This document shows, in pieces, positions 49,672 to 60,895 of a DNA stretch of 64,000 nucleotides; the first letter of the stretch is position 1, and each line of letters opens with the position of its first letter. Under the pieces are notes generated by a model. That model was not told the origin of the DNA, made no database searches, and saw only the letters and a program-made list of their open reading frames with translations. Made by a program: the position numbers and the translations under genes. This DNA is from Verrucomicrobiota bacterium (GTDB lineage: Bacteria > Verrucomicrobiota > Verrucomicrobiia > Opitutales > UBA953): the NCBI GenBank assembly GCA_014193315.1, contig BJHS01000001.1, forward strand, positions 62,001-126,000. Reading direction: 5' to 3'.

Positions 49672-50553
49672 ATGAGCACTCCCGCCGCGCACAAAGCCGA
49701 GGTCCTTCTCGAGGCGCTTCCTTACATCCATAAGTTCCGTGGCTCCACCTTCGTGGTGAAGTACGGCGGCAGTTTCATGGACGACCCGAACCCCGAGGGC
49801 CGCGACCGCGTGGCCACCGACATCGCGTTCTTGGCGGCCGTCGGCATCCAGGTCGTCGTCGTGCACGGAGGCGGCAAGGCGATCACCCGCGCGATGGACA
49901 AGGCCGGCCTCAAGTCCGAGTTTCGCGGGGGTATGCGCGTCACCGACGCCGCCACCGTCAAGATCGTCGAAGAGACCCTCAACGGCGAGATCAACGGCCA
50001 GATTTGCGACTCCCTGCGCGCCCGCGGCGCCAACCCGCTTGGGATGCCCGGCAATCACCTCAACCTCTGCGAGAAGCTCCTCGGTACGGACGAGCAGGGG
50101 AAGCCGTGCGACATTGGTTTCGTCGGGGATATCAAGTTCGTGAAGACGAAGTTGATTAAGAAGGCGTTGGCCGACGGCCACCTGCCCGTGGTCTCGCCCA
50201 TCGCCCTAGATGCTGACGACCAGGCTTATAACACGAACGCCGACGTGGCGGCGGCCGCGGTGGCGCACTCCCTCCGGGCGCGGCGCCTCATCTTCATGAG
50301 CGATGTCCCCGGCCTGCTGGCCGACCCGAAGGACCCGGCCTCGCTCATCACGACGCTGAAGGTCGGCGAGGTCGACGAACTCAAGCACAAGGGCGTCATC
50401 GCCGGCGGGATGATCCCGAAGGTCGACAGTGCCGTGAAGGCTCTCAAGGAAGGCGTCCGCCGCGTGCACTTCATCGACGGCCGCGTGCCGCACGCCCTCC
50501 TGCTCGAGGTCTTCACCGACAAGGGCATAGGCACCGAGATCATCCACGGTTGA
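49672..50553 (+). CDS. argB: Acetylglutamate kinase
   Basis: [37 protein letters not shown]. Confidence 0.95.
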   Translation: MSTPAAHKAEVLLEALPYIHKFRGSTFVVKYGGSFMDDPNPEGRDRVATDIAFLAAVGIQVVVVHGGGKAITRAMDKAGLKSEFRGGMRVTDAATVKIVEETLNGEINGQICDSLRARGANPLGMPGNHLNLCEKLLGTDEQGKPCDIGFVGDIKFVKTKLIKKALADGHLPVVSPIALDADDQAYNTNADVAAAAVAHSLRARRLIFMSDVPGLLADPKDPASLITTLKVGEVDELKHKGVIAGGMIPKVDSAVKALKEGVRRVHFIDGRVPHALLLEVFTDKGIGTEIIHG

Positions 50554-51773
50554 TGAGTGGCCCCTCCCCAGATTCCGCCGCCGAGAACTACGCGGCCCAC
50601 GTCGCCCACAACTACGGCGCCCCGCCCATCACGTTGGTGAAAGGGCAGGGCTCTTATGTCTGGGACGCGGCGGGTAAGCGTTACCTCGATTTCGCTTCGG
50701 GCATCGCCGTCAATGTCGTCGGCCACGCGCACCCTCACTGGGTGAAGCGGGTGACCGAGCAGGCCGGCAAACTGGTCCACGTCAGCAACCTCTACCGCAA
50801 CGAACCGCAGGGCGAGCTCGCCCGGGCCCTCGCGGGGCGCTGCGGCCCGGGACGCGTCATCTTCTGCAACAGCGGAGCCGAGGCCAACGAAGGCCTGCTC
50901 AAGCTCGCCCGTCTCCACGGCCAGCGCAAGTCCGGCGCGGAAGGCGCCTGCATCGGCGTCGTCGTGGCCGAGAAGGCCTTCCATGGCCGCACCTTCGGGG
51001 GTATGTCCGCCACGCCCCAGGAGAAAATCCAGAAGGGATTCCGCCCACTGCTCTCTGGTTTCACCGCCGCGCCCCTCAATGACCTCGCCGCTTGGGCTAA
51101 GGCGATCGACGCCAAAACCACCGCCGCCGTCCTGATTGAATCCATCCAGGGCGAAGGGGGCGTGAACCCCGCTACTCCCGAATTCCTGCGTGGGATCGCG
51201 CAGCTCTGCCGCGAACGTGACGTCCTCTTCCTGATCGACGAAATCCAGTGCGGCATCGGCCGGACCGGAAAATTCTTCGCGTATGAGCATGCGGGCGTGC
51301 AGCCTGATGCGATCGCTATGGCCAAGGGGCTGGGGGGCGGTTTCCCGATCGGCGCGATCTGGATGGCCCCTCCGCACGACGACTTGTTCCAGGCTGGTTC
51401 CCATGGCACCACCTTCGGGGGCGGCGCCCTCGCGGCGACCGCTGGTCTCGCCGTGCTCGAGATCCTCGACGCCGAACAACTCGTCGCCAAGGTCGCCGAG
51501 CGCTCCGAAGGCTGGCATGCCGAATTGCGTCAACTCGTCGCGCTCCGCCCCGACCTCGTGAAGGAGGTCCGTGGCGCCGGCTACATGGTGGGCGTCATCC
51601 TTGCGATTGACCCGGTGCCCGTCGTCACCGCCTTGCGGGCGGCCGGCCTGCTGACCGCTCCGGCCGGCGGGGTCGCGGTCCGCCTGCTGCCGCCGCTCAA
51701 CGCCTCGCCGGAGGAACTCGCCGAAGCGGTGACGATCCTGCGGCAGGTGCTCGCTGGCTGGCCGGTCGCCTGA
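50553..51773 (+). CDS. argD: Acetylornithine aminotransferase
   Basis: YLDFASGIAVNVVGHAHP, NSGAEANEGLLKLAR, AFHGRTFGGMSAT; start overlaps argB stop. Confidence 0.94.
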   Translation: MSGPSPDSAAENYAAHVAHNYGAPPITLVKGQGSYVWDAAGKRYLDFASGIAVNVVGHAHPHWVKRVTEQAGKLVHVSNLYRNEPQGELARALAGRCGPGRVIFCNSGAEANEGLLKLARLHGQRKSGAEGACIGVVVAEKAFHGRTFGGMSATPQEKIQKGFRPLLSGFTAAPLNDLAAWAKAIDAKTTAAVLIESIQGEGGVNPATPEFLRGIAQLCRERDVLFLIDEIQCGIGRTGKFFAYEHAGVQPDAIAMAKGLGGGFPIGAIWMAPPHDDLFQAGSHGTTFGGGALAATAGLAVLEILDAEQLVAKVAERSEGWHAELRQLVALRPDLVKEVRGAGYMVGVILAIDPVPVVTALRAAGLLTAPAGGVAVRLLPPLNASPEELAEAVTILRQVLAGWPVA

Positions 51774-51842
51774 CCGGGTTTCCCGCCCTTATTTTCCGCT
51801 GTCCAAACGAGGCTGGAGGGCTATGGTCGAACGCTTTCCGAG

Positions 51843-52790
51843 ATGCGTCATTTCCTGAAGGAGACCGACCTGAGCCCGGCCGAAACGGCCCAGGTCTTCG
51901 CCGCCGCCGCGGCCCTCAAGGCGGGCCGCGGTCGGTCGGCGGGCTCCGCCCTGGCGCACCAGTCCTGGGGGCTCATGTTCTTCAAGAAGAGTACCCGGAC
52001 CCGGGTCTCCTTCCAGGTCGGCGTGCACGAGCTCGGCGGCCTGCCGGTGATGCTCAACGCCGATGACCTGCAGATTTCGCGGGGCGAGACCGTGGCCGAC
52101 ACCGCCCGCGTCCTCTCCCGTTACCTCCACGGCATGGTCATCCGTTGCCATGAGCATAGCCTCCTCGAGGAGTTTGCCCGCTGCGGGACGATGCCCGTCG
52201 TCAACGCGCTGTCCGATTTCCTGCACCCCTGTCAGTTCATGACGGACATGTTTACGCTGGCCGAGCGCTACGCCCCCGGCCGTCCGGAGGCGTACGCCGC
52301 TTCGCTCAAGGGCAAGAAAGTCGCCTTCCTCGGTGACACCGCCTGTAACATGGCCAATTCCTTCGTGCTCGGCGGTGCCGCCCTGGGCGTTGAGATCGCG
52401 CTCTCCGGTCCGGCCGGCTACGAGCCTAGCGCCGAGATCCGCTCCCAGCTGAAGAAGGATGGCCTCGCCGAGACCTTCACGTTCTCGACCGACCCCGCCG
52501 CCGCCGTCAAGGGTGCCGACATGGTCTACACCGACGTCTGGGTCAGCATGGGGATGGAGGCCGAGAAGGCCGAACGCCTGAAGCTCATGCAGCCTTACCA
52601 GGTCAATGCGGCGCTGCTGGCCCAGGCCAAGCCCTCCGCCTATTTCATGCACTGCCTCCCGGCCCACCCGGGCGAGGAAGTCTCCGCCGAGGTGCTTGCG
52701 AGCAAGCAGAGCATCATCTTCGACCAAGCCGAGAACCGTCTGCACGTGCAGAAGGCCATCCTCGCGCACCTCGCCGCCCACTGCGTCTGA
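51843..52790 (+). CDS. argF: Ornithine carbamoyltransferase
   Basis: FFKKSTRTRVSFQVG, ALSDFLHPCQFMTDM, HCLPAHPGEEVS. Confidence 0.92.
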   Translation: MRHFLKETDLSPAETAQVFAAAAALKAGRGRSAGSALAHQSWGLMFFKKSTRTRVSFQVGVHELGGLPVMLNADDLQISRGETVADTARVLSRYLHGMVIRCHEHSLLEEFARCGTMPVVNALSDFLHPCQFMTDMFTLAERYAPGRPEAYAASLKGKKVAFLGDTACNMANSFVLGGAALGVEIALSGPAGYEPSAEIRSQLKKDGLAETFTFSTDPAAAVKGADMVYTDVWVSMGMEAEKAERLKLMQPYQVNAALLAQAKPSAYFMHCLPAHPGEEVSAEVLASKQSIIFDQAENRLHVQKAILAHLAAHCV

Positions 52791-52808
52791 TTTTCCCCTA
52801 CCACTAAC

Positions 52809-54065
52809 ATGAGCAAGCAGAAGAAAATCGTCTTGGCCTATTCCGGTGGTCTCGACACCTCCGTCCTCCTTTCCTGGATCAAAGATAAGCACCACGCCGA
52901 GATGATCGCGTTCTGCGCCGATATCGGCCAGGAAGACGAGCTCAAGGGGCTCAAGCAGAAGGCCATGAAGACCGGCGCCTCCAAACTCTACGTCGACGAC
53001 CTTCAGGCGGAGTTCGCCCGCGACTTCATTTTCCCGATGATGCAGGCAGGCGCCATCTACGAAGGCCAGTACTACCTCGGAACTTCCATCGCGCGCCCGC
53101 TCATCGCCAAGCGCATGGTCGAGATTGCCCGCAAGGAAGGCGCCACCGCCATCGCCCACGGCGCCACCGGCAAGGGTAACGACCAGGTCCGCTTCGAGCT
53201 GACCTGCGCCGCCCTCGCCCCCGACCTCGAGATCATCGCCCCTTGGCGCAACGAGGCTTTCCGCAAGGATTTTCCCGGCCGCGCCGAGATGATCGCCTAT
53301 TGCGCCGAGAACAAGATTCCGGTGGAGGCCAGCGCCAAGAAGCCTTACTCCTCGGACCGTAATCTCCTGCACATCTCCTACGAGGCCGGTATCCTCGAGG
53401 ACCCGTGGATGGACGCCTTCGCCCCGGCGAACAAGGCCATGTTCAAGCTCTCGGTCGCGCCCGAGGATGCGCCGGACAAGCCTGAATACGTCGAGCTCGA
53501 GTTCCGCCAGGGTGATTGCATCGCCGTCAACGGCAAGAAACTCGATCCCCTCGGCGTCATGCGCACCCTCAATAAGCTCGGCGGCCGGCATGGTGTCGGC
53601 CGCGTCGACATGGTCGAGAACCGCTTCGTCGGCATGAAGAGTCGCGGCGTCTACGAGACCCCGGGCGGCACCATCCTTCACTTCGCCCACCGCCAGATCG
53701 AGTCGCTGACCATGGATCGCGAGGTCATGCACCTGCGCGACTCGCTCGTCCCGCGCTACGCCACGCTCGTCTACAATGGCTTCTGGTACGCCCCGGAGCG
53801 CCTCGCCCTCCAGGCCCTCATCACCGAGTCCCAGCGCAACATCACCGGTACCGTCCGGGTGAAGCTCTACAAAGGCAGCACCTACGTCGCTGGCCGCAAG
53901 AGCCCGCGATCATTGTACAACCCACACATCGCCACGATGGAGGCCGACCCGACCAAGGCCTACAACCAGGACGACGCCACCGGGTTCATCCGCCTGAACG
54001 GCCTGCGTCTGCGCGTGAACTCGAAGGTCAACGGCGTCGCCAACCTAAGCAAGCCCGTCCGCTAA
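52809..54065 (+). CDS. argG: Argininosuccinate synthase
   Basis: [35 protein letters not shown]. Confidence 0.96.
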   Translation: MSKQKKIVLAYSGGLDTSVLLSWIKDKHHAEMIAFCADIGQEDELKGLKQKAMKTGASKLYVDDLQAEFARDFIFPMMQAGAIYEGQYYLGTSIARPLIAKRMVEIARKEGATAIAHGATGKGNDQVRFELTCAALAPDLEIIAPWRNEAFRKDFPGRAEMIAYCAENKIPVEASAKKPYSSDRNLLHISYEAGILEDPWMDAFAPANKAMFKLSVAPEDAPDKPEYVELEFRQGDCIAVNGKKLDPLGVMRTLNKLGGRHGVGRVDMVENRFVGMKSRGVYETPGGTILHFAHRQIESLTMDREVMHLRDSLVPRYATLVYNGFWYAPERLALQALITESQRNITGTVRVKLYKGSTYVAGRKSPRSLYNPHIATMEADPTKAYNQDDATGFIRLNGLRLRVNSKVNGVANLSKPVR

Positions 54066-54086
54066 GCGGCTGGGGTGGAAAAGAAG

Positions 54087-54116
54087 AAGGGCGTCCCCGG
54101 TCTCGGGGACGCCCTT
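54087..54116. terminator. Bidirectional terminator between argG (+) and tRNA-Cys (-)
   Basis: AAGGGCGTCCCC-ggtctc-GGGGACGCCCTT, T-rich flanks on both strands. Confidence 0.88.
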
Positions 54117-54128
54117 CCTGTTTTAAAC

Positions 54129-54203
54129 TGGAGGCGCGGGTCGGAATTGAACCGACGCATGGGGCTTTTGCAGAGCCCGGCCTTACCACTTGGCTACCGC
54201 GCC
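54129..54203 (-). tRNA. tRNA-Cys (GCA), CCA encoded
   Basis: GGCGCGGTAGCCAAGTGGTAAGGCCGGGCTCTGCAAAAGCCCCATGCGTCGGTTCAATTCCGACCCGCGCCTCCA. Confidence 0.97.
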
Positions 54204-54302
54204 TAAAGACTGACCAGACCTCAAAATGGCCGTGGCCGAACGCCTTTCAAGGGTTTTATGCGCGGGCTTCCCTTTCGGGCGAGAACCCCCTAGAAAGCCT
54301 CC

Positions 54303-54794
54303 ATGTCCTCCACGCCGCCCTTCCGTATCGGTCTCGGTTATGACATCCACCCTTTGGTGGGCGGGCGCCCTTGCATCCTCGGTGGCGTGGCCATCCCTTC
54401 GGACGTCGGCCCGGACGGGCATTCCGACGCGGACGTCCTCCTGCATGCCGCTGCCGATGCGGTCCTTGGGGCCGCTGGGCTGCGGGATATCGGCTACTAT
54501 TTTCCCAACACGGACCCCGGCTTGAAGGGATTGGACTCGGCCCGGATCTTGGAGCGGGCGATCAGGGAGGCGGGGGCGGCGGGTTGGCAGCTCGGCAACC
54601 TGGACATCGTCCTGATCGGCGAGCGGCCTAAAGTCATGGCCTATGTCGAATCCATCCGGGCTTCGGTGGCAAGAATTGCTGGAATTCAGCCAAATCAGGT
54701 AGGAATCAAGGCCACGACCAACGAGGGGATGGACTCCATTGGGCAGGGCAAGGCCTTGGCGGTTCAGGCGGTTTGCCTCGTTTTTGCTAAATAA
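54303..54794 (+). CDS. ispF: 2-C-methyl-D-erythritol 2,4-cyclodiphosphate synthase
   Basis: GLGYDIHPLVGGRPCILGGVAIP, GHSDADVLLHAAADAVLGAAGLRDIG. Confidence 0.95.
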   Translation: MSSTPPFRIGLGYDIHPLVGGRPCILGGVAIPSDVGPDGHSDADVLLHAAADAVLGAAGLRDIGYYFPNTDPGLKGLDSARILERAIREAGAAGWQLGNLDIVLIGERPKVMAYVESIRASVARIAGIQPNQVGIKATTNEGMDSIGQGKALAVQAVCLVFAK

Positions 54795-54828
54795 TCACCC
54801 CATTCGGGCGATTTCAGCCCTTTAGGGC

Positions 54829-54857
54829 TTGTCAAACACGGGTAAAAAATCTAGATT
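54829..54857 (+). promoter_or_regulatory. Promoter of ndk (TTGTCA-17-TAGATT)
   Basis: Near-consensus sigma70-type elements, 17-bp spacing, 31 bp before the ndk ATG. Confidence 0.65.
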
Positions 54858-54888
54858 GGTTGACCGTCTACCTCAAGGCGGAACACCC

Positions 54889-55323
54889 ATGGAAACCACC
54901 CTCATCATCCTCAAGCCCGATTGCATGGAGCATCGTCTTTGCGGCACCGTCTTCGCACGTTTTGAGGCCGCTGGTTTCGAGGTTCAGGCCTGCAAGATGG
55001 CACGCCTGACTGCCGCCCAGCTCCGCGAGCATTACGCCCACGTGGCCGACAAGCCTTTCTACCCCGAGATTGAGGCCTTCATGGCCTCCCGCCCCGTCAT
55101 CGTGGCGGTGCTTTCCGGTGACAACGTCATCGCCAAGGTGCGCGAGCTCCTAGGGCCGACCAATTCTAAAGTGGCTCCGAGGGGCACCATCCGTGGGGAT
55201 TATGGCACGGAAATGATGCGCAACGTTTGCCACGCCTCCGACAGTCCCGCCGCCGCGGAAGCCGAGGTTCGCCGTTTCTTCCGTCCCGACGAAGTGTTTT
55301 CCTCCGTGGTAAGCCGAGTCTGA
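54889..55323 (+). CDS. ndk: Nucleoside diphosphate kinase
   Basis: TLIILKPDCMEHRLCG, GTIRGDYG, NVCHASDSPAAAEAE catalytic His region. Confidence 0.9.
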   Translation: METTLIILKPDCMEHRLCGTVFARFEAAGFEVQACKMARLTAAQLREHYAHVADKPFYPEIEAFMASRPVIVAVLSGDNVIAKVRELLGPTNSKVAPRGTIRGDYGTEMMRNVCHASDSPAAAEAEVRRFFRPDEVFSSVVSRV

Positions 55324-55345
55324 GCGAGAAGCATAGCACCAAAGC

Positions 55346-55373
55346 AAGCCCCGCTGTTCGCGCAGCGGGGTTT
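55346..55373 (+). terminator. Rho-independent terminator of ndk
   Basis: AAGCCCCGCTG-ttcgcg-CAGCGGGGTTT. Confidence 0.8.
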
Positions 55374-55462
55374 GTCCTTGCCTTGCCGCGCCGCCACGCC
55401 CTTTTGCCGTCGCGTTGAATTCCCCGTTGCTCTCTGGCGGGGGATTTGGGCAATCTCGCCCC

Positions 55463-56731
55463 ATGCTGGACCCTAAGTTCCTCCGCGAAAACATCGACCT
55501 CGTCCGCAAGGGGGTGGCCCGGAAGAAGTTCCAGGTCGACCTCGACGCCGTCCTGGCCGCCGACGAAGCCCGCCGCCACGCGGTGGCCGAGTTCGAGGTC
55601 GCCCGTTCCGCGCAGAACGCCGCGAACAAGGAGATGGCCGCGATGCCGAAGGGTTCGCCGGAATTCCAGGCGAAGGTCGCCGAGATGAAGGCCGCTTCCG
55701 CGCGCGTGAAGGAGCTCGAGAAGAAGGTTTCCGAAGTGGAGGAGCAGATGAAGGCCGTTGCGCTTTCCGTCCCGAACATCCCGCACGACTCCGTGCCCGA
55801 AGGTCGCACCGAGGCCGACAACAAGGTCATCCTCGAGTGGGGCGATCATGCGAAGCTCATTTCCCCGGCCGCTAAGCCTCACTGGGACATCTCCTGGTTC
55901 AGTAAGGCCATCGATTTCGAACGCGGCGTGAAAGTCACCGGCGCGGGCTTCCCGTTCTACGTCGGCGACATGGCCCGCCTCGTCCGCGCGCTGATCCAAT
56001 ACTTCCTCGAGGAGGCCGGCGCCAACGGCTATACCGAGGTCCACGCGCCGTTGCTGGTCAACGCCGCATCCGCCACCGCCACCGGCCAGCTCCCTGACAA
56101 GGAAGGCCAGATGTACCACGCGCAGACGGATGATTTCTACCTGATCCCGACGGCCGAGGTGCCGGTCACGAACTTCTTTCGCGACGAGATCCTCGACGAG
56201 GCCTCGCTGCCGGTGAAGCGTTGCGGCTACACGCCGTGCTTCCGTCGCGAAGCCGGCAGTTGGGGCGCGCACGTGCGCGGCCTGAACCGCCTGCACCAGT
56301 TCGATAAGGTCGAGCTCGTGAAATGGACGCACCCCGATAAGTCTTTCGAAGAACTCGAACTCCTGCGCGGCGACGCCGAGCGCCTGCTCCAGAAGCTGGA
56401 CCTGCCTTACCGCGTGCTGATGATTTGTGCCGGTGACATCGGTTTCTCGCACAGCAAGCAGTATGACCTCGAAGTGTGGGCCGGCGGCCAGAAGCGCTGG
56501 CTCGAAGTCTCAAGCTGTTCCAACTTCACCGACTTCCAGGCCCGCCGCGCGGGGATACGATTCCGCCCGAAGGATGGGAAGCCGGAGTTCGTCCACACCC
56601 TCAACGGTTCCGGCCTCGGCCTGCCGCGCGTCCTCGCCGCCATCCTGGAGAACAACCTCCAGGCCGACGGCACCGTGCGCGTGCCCGAAGCGCTCCGTCG
56701 TTGGTACGGCAAGGAAACGCTGTCGTTCTGA
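55463..56731 (+). CDS. serS: Seryl-tRNA synthetase
   Basis: N-terminal coiled coil; CFRREAGSWGAHVRGLNRLHQFDKVE, GSGLGLPRVLAAILENN. Confidence 0.96.
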   Translation: MLDPKFLRENIDLVRKGVARKKFQVDLDAVLAADEARRHAVAEFEVARSAQNAANKEMAAMPKGSPEFQAKVAEMKAASARVKELEKKVSEVEEQMKAVALSVPNIPHDSVPEGRTEADNKVILEWGDHAKLISPAAKPHWDISWFSKAIDFERGVKVTGAGFPFYVGDMARLVRALIQYFLEEAGANGYTEVHAPLLVNAASATATGQLPDKEGQMYHAQTDDFYLIPTAEVPVTNFFRDEILDEASLPVKRCGYTPCFRREAGSWGAHVRGLNRLHQFDKVELVKWTHPDKSFEELELLRGDAERLLQKLDLPYRVLMICAGDIGFSHSKQYDLEVWAGGQKRWLEVSSCSNFTDFQARRAGIRFRPKDGKPEFVHTLNGSGLGLPRVLAAILENNLQADGTVRVPEALRRWYGKETLSF

Positions 56732-56778
56732 CATCCGCTTTGGATTGGCAGGGCTTCGCCCTGGCTTAGTCTGACCGC

Positions 56779-58173
56779 GTGCCGATGAGCCTGCCCACTC
56801 CCGATACCTTGCGCGCGGCCGCTTTGCGGCTGCCGCGCTTGCCGTCGCCGCCGGAAGCCAACGGACCCATCGCCGTGGCCGTCTCGGGCGGCGCCGATTC
56901 GGTCTACCTACTCTGCGCGCTCTGGGCGGACGAAGTCGTGCGTCCGCGCCTGCACGTCCTGCATTTCAATCATCGGGTCCGCGGCGAAGCTTCCAGGGAA
57001 GATGCGCGCTTCGTAATGGCGCTTTGCGCCGCGCTCGGCGTGCCTTGCGGGTTGGGTTTGCGCGCAGGGCAGGGTGCGGCCGCGGAGGCGGACTTGCGTT
57101 CCGCCCGCGATGCTTTCTTCGCCGAACAGCGTCAGGCCCTCGGCTATGAACTGCTTTGCACGGCGCATCACCTCGATGACGTCGTGGAGAATGCGTTGCT
57201 CCGCTTCGCTCGCGGTGCCGGGCTGGCGGGCCTGGCCGCCCCCCGCGCCCTGCAGGGTTTTCGCGATGGGCATCGCCGCTGGCGGCCGCTGATCGAAGCG
57301 GGCCTCGCGAAGCCGGCCTTGCTCGCCGCCCTGCGCGCCGCCGGCATTCCTTGGCGCGAAGATGGGACGAATGGCTTGCCCATCGCGTCGCGTAATCGCA
57401 TCCGGGCCTGGCTGGCCGCCGGCGGGGAATCCGCCCTCGGCGCAGGCTACCCCGAAGGGTTCGCCCGTTCCGCCCGCATCATCGGCGAAGCGCAGGAGGC
57501 CTTGGCCGGTTGGGCCCGCGAACTGGGCTGCGTCTGCTCCGCGGCCGGCACCATGCCCGTCGGGGCGTTGAAGGGTCGGCCAGAGGCCTTGGCCCAGGAG
57601 TGCTTGCGGGAGTTCTTGCATCGCCATGGGGTCGTCGACCCGAGCGGGCCGTCGCTGCGTCCGCTGACGACGGCGATGGTCGCCGGGGGCGAGGCCCGGT
57701 CGGCCGTCCGCGGGGTGGTGGTGTGCGTGGAAGGCGGCGAACTTTCCGTCCGGACGGTGCCTCCGTCGTTCGGTCCCGCCGAGCGCCGTTTGCGGGTGGG
57801 CTTTCCCGATGAGGAATGCGGCTTGCTGGCCGAAATCTGGGAGGTCGATGCCGCGCTGTGGGTAAGCCTGTCCCGTGGCGACATCGCCCCCACGAACGTG
57901 GTGTATGTCGCCGCGCCGCCGGCGCCGCTGGTTTGGCGTGGCCGGGCGGACGGTGATCGCTTCCAGCCCCTCGGGTCGCCGGGGTCGGCGAAACTGTCGG
58001 ACCTCCTCATCAACCGAAAAATCCCCGCGAACCTCCGGGAAAGTTTGCCGGTGGTGCTGTGCGGTGGTGAAATCCTTTGGGTGCCAGGCTTGCCGCCGGC
58101 CGAAAACGCCCGCCTGACCGGGCCCACTAAGGGGGCTGTCCGGTTGACATGGGACGCTCCGTGGGTAGGCTAA
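56779..58173 (+). CDS. tilS: tRNA(Ile)-lysidine synthetase
   Basis: VAVSGGADSVYLLCAL, LHFNHRVRGEASREDARFV, TAHHLDDVVENALLRFARG. Confidence 0.92.
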   Translation: MPMSLPTPDTLRAAALRLPRLPSPPEANGPIAVAVSGGADSVYLLCALWADEVVRPRLHVLHFNHRVRGEASREDARFVMALCAALGVPCGLGLRAGQGAAAEADLRSARDAFFAEQRQALGYELLCTAHHLDDVVENALLRFARGAGLAGLAAPRALQGFRDGHRRWRPLIEAGLAKPALLAALRAAGIPWREDGTNGLPIASRNRIRAWLAAGGESALGAGYPEGFARSARIIGEAQEALAGWARELGCVCSAAGTMPVGALKGRPEALAQECLREFLHRHGVVDPSGPSLRPLTTAMVAGGEARSAVRGVVVCVEGGELSVRTVPPSFGPAERRLRVGFPDEECGLLAEIWEVDAALWVSLSRGDIAPTNVVYVAAPPAPLVWRGRADGDRFQPLGSPGSAKLSDLLINRKIPANLRESLPVVLCGGEILWVPGLPPAENARLTGPTKGAVRLTWDAPWVG

Positions 58174-58184
58174 AACCTCTCCTC

Positions 58185-60158
58185 ATGAGTCAAAACGACA
58201 ACAATGATGACCGCGGCGGCAAGCGGGTGAACAGCAAGCCGGTGTTCGTCTGGTTGCTCCTCATGTTGGCCATCTTCATGCTGGTCAATTATTCGGCCGG
58301 CCCCGGCAAGGCCCCCGACGCCCTGACCGTCCCCCGACTGCTGGTGATGGCGCAGGAGAAGAAAATCAAGTCGCTCATGGTCAAAGCCGACCCGACTGGT
58401 GGTTCCGATAGTTGGTATCAGCTGAGCGGCGAGCTCGAGGTCAAGGGGGGCGACGCCCAGGAGAAGGCGCGTTTCGTCGCCCAAGGCAAACTGACCGACA
58501 AGGACTACGAGGCGCTGCGCGCCAACGTGGGTAAGTTCGAGGAAGCGCCGGCCCAGACCGGCCTGACGATGTTCCTCTACAATGTGCTGCCGACGTTGCT
58601 CATCTCCGGGCTGTTGCTGTTCATGATGTATCGCTTCCTGAAGAACGCGAACAAGGGCGCCATGCAGTTCGCCAAGAGTCGCGCCCGCCTCAATTCGACC
58701 GAGAAGGAGACCACCACGTTCAAGGATGTCGCCGGCTGCGATGAGGCGAAAGAGGAGGTCAAGGAGATCGTCGACTTCCTCAAGGACCCGAAACGTTTCA
58801 CCAAGATTGGCGCCTCGATCCCGAAGGGCGTCCTCATGGTCGGCCCTCCGGGTACGGGCAAGACCCTGCTCGCGCGCGCCGTCGCGGGCGAGGCCGGGGT
58901 GCCGTTCCTCAGCATCAGTGGCTCCGATTTCGTCGAGATGTTCGTGGGCGTGGGCGCGGCCCGCGTGCGCGACACCTTCGAGCAGGCCCGCAAACTCGCC
59001 CCTTGCATCATCTTCATCGACGAAATCGACGCGGTCGGTCGCCAGCGCGGCGCCGGCCTCGGCGGCGGCAATGACGAGCGCGAACAGACGCTCAACTCCC
59101 TCCTCGTGGAGATGGATGGCTTCGACGGTCAAGCGGGGGTGATCGTGATCGCCGCCACGAACCGCGCCGATGTGCTCGACGCCGCCTTGCTGCGCCCCGG
59201 TCGCTTCGATCGCCAGGTCTTCGTCGACCTGCCCGACCTTCGCGGGCGCGAGGCCGTCCTGACGGTGCACGCCAAGCGCTTCCAACTCGCCCCGTCCGTC
59301 GACCTCCTGCGCATCGCCCGCATGACGACAGGCATGTCCGGGGCCGACCTTGCGAACCTGCTCAATGAGGGCGCGTTGCACGCGGGCCGCCGCCAGCGCG
59401 ACAAGGTGGAGATGATCGATATCGAGGAGGCTCGCGACAAGATCGCCTACGGCCGCGAGCGCAAGAAGGGGATGGATGAAGAGGATCGCCAGAGCACGGC
59501 CTACCATGAGGCTGGCCACGCGGTCGTCCAAGCGCTCATCGACGACGGTGCCCTGCCGCTCCATAAGGTGACGATCATCCCGCGCGGCCGCGCCCTGGGC
59601 ATGGCGATGCTGATGCCGACCAAGGATTTGCTGGGCTACTCGAAGCAGCGCCTGCTGAATTACATCTGCATGGCGATGGCGGGCCGCATCGGCGAGCGCG
59701 TCACCACGGGCGACGTCTCCAACGGGGCTTCCTCCGACATCAAGCAAGCCACCCGCATGGCCCGCCAGATGGTCTGTGACTGGGGGATGAGCGACCTCGG
59801 GCCGATCGCCTTCGGCGAGAACTCCGACACCGTCTTCCTGGGCCGGGAGATTTCCCGCACGCAATCCCATGGCGACGAGACCGCCCGCCGCATCGACGAG
59901 GCCGTGGCTCGTATCATCACCGAGCAGTTCACCCGCGCCGAGAAGCTCATCGCCGAGCATGCCGAGGCTCACCGCAAAATCGCCGAGGCGCTGCTGGAGC
60001 ACGAGACCCTCGATGGCGTCCATGTCATGGAAATCCTCAAGACCGGCGCCCTGCAGACCCCGATTGTCGGACAGCCCGTCGTCACGCCTGTCCGCGAGGC
60101 CGCGCCGCCCTTGCCGAGCCCCGAGACCGGCACGCAGTCGGCCCCGAGCCCCGCTTGA
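58185..60158 (+). CDS. ftsH: ATP-dependent zinc metalloprotease FtsH
   Basis: [25 protein letters not shown] of AAA domain, HEAGH zinc motif. Confidence 0.97.
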   Translation: MSQNDNNDDRGGKRVNSKPVFVWLLLMLAIFMLVNYSAGPGKAPDALTVPRLLVMAQEKKIKSLMVKADPTGGSDSWYQLSGELEVKGGDAQEKARFVAQGKLTDKDYEALRANVGKFEEAPAQTGLTMFLYNVLPTLLISGLLLFMMYRFLKNANKGAMQFAKSRARLNSTEKETTTFKDVAGCDEAKEEVKEIVDFLKDPKRFTKIGASIPKGVLMVGPPGTGKTLLARAVAGEAGVPFLSISGSDFVEMFVGVGAARVRDTFEQARKLAPCIIFIDEIDAVGRQRGAGLGGGNDEREQTLNSLLVEMDGFDGQAGVIVIAATNRADVLDAALLRPGRFDRQVFVDLPDLRGREAVLTVHAKRFQLAPSVDLLRIARMTTGMSGADLANLLNEGALHAGRRQRDKVEMIDIEEARDKIAYGRERKKGMDEEDRQSTAYHEAGHAVVQALIDDGALPLHKVTIIPRGRALGMAMLMPTKDLLGYSKQRLLNYICMAMAGRIGERVTTGDVSNGASSDIKQATRMARQMVCDWGMSDLGPIAFGENSDTVFLGREISRTQSHGDETARRIDEAVARIITEQFTRAEKLIAEHAEAHRKIAEALLEHETLDGVHVMEILKTGALQTPIVGQPVVTPVREAAPPLPSPETGTQSAPSPA

Positions 60159-60196
60159 GGTTTGCCCCCCGGTCACCCCGGGGCTATTTATCATCC

Positions 60197-60775
60197 ATGG
60201 TCATCGGACTCACCGGCGGAATCGGCTGTGGCAAGACCGCCGCGGCGGCCTGCTTCGCCCGCCGGGGCTTTCAGGTCGTCGACGCCGATGCCCTCGCCCG
60301 GGAGGTGCTGGGATCGCCTGCCTGCGTCGCACAGCTTTTGGCCCGATGGGGCAGGGCATGCCTGCAGGCTGATGGCACGCCGGACCGGGCTTGGTTAGCG
60401 GCCAAGGTCTTCGGCGACCCGGCGGAGCGGGCTTTTCTCGAAGCCGTGACCCATCCGGAGGTGGCGCGGCGGAGGCTTGCGGCCGTGGCGGATCGATCCC
60501 GCGACCACGTGGTGGAGATTCCCTTGCTTTTCGAGAAGAACCTGGCGTCGGAGTTCGATTGGGTTGTCTGCGTGAACAGCTCCGAGGGCGTGCGTTTACA
60601 ACGTTTGGAAAAAAGAGGCTTGAGTTCGGAGCAAGCCAGGGAGCGGATGAAGTCGCAACTACCTATGTTTGAGAAGGTTAAGGGTTCCCATCGGGTTATT
60701 TTCAACGATGGCGATGTGGCCTTTCTCGATGCTCAAGTCGAGGCTTTGGTTCGCGGGCTCCGCACCGCGAGTTAA
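60197..60775 (+). CDS. coaE: Dephospho-CoA kinase
   Basis: VIGLTGGIGCGKTAAAACFARRGFQVVDADALAREVLG. Confidence 0.93.
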   Translation: MVIGLTGGIGCGKTAAAACFARRGFQVVDADALAREVLGSPACVAQLLARWGRACLQADGTPDRAWLAAKVFGDPAERAFLEAVTHPEVARRRLAAVADRSRDHVVEIPLLFEKNLASEFDWVVCVNSSEGVRLQRLEKRGLSSEQARERMKSQLPMFEKVKGSHRVIFNDGDVAFLDAQVEALVRGLRTAS

Positions 60776-60895
60776 GCCGTTTTTTGCCGACTTTTCGGTT
60801 GCGGCAAGGGTTGCTGGATTTACGGTTTCGTTTCCCGTCATTCCCTGCCCTAGGTTTGACCTCCCTCACCCCAACTTCCGACCGGATTTCCCACT

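Noticed and set aside
51789-53732. 647-aa minus-strand ORF across argF/argG
   Set aside because: Spans two convincing plus-strand genes; antisense artefact
55324-55462. T-box leader before serS
   Set aside because: Only an ordinary ndk terminator hairpin; no T-box sequence or specifier-loop architecture visible
58170-60194. 674-aa minus-strand ORF opposite ftsH
   Set aside because: Antisense shadow of FtsH
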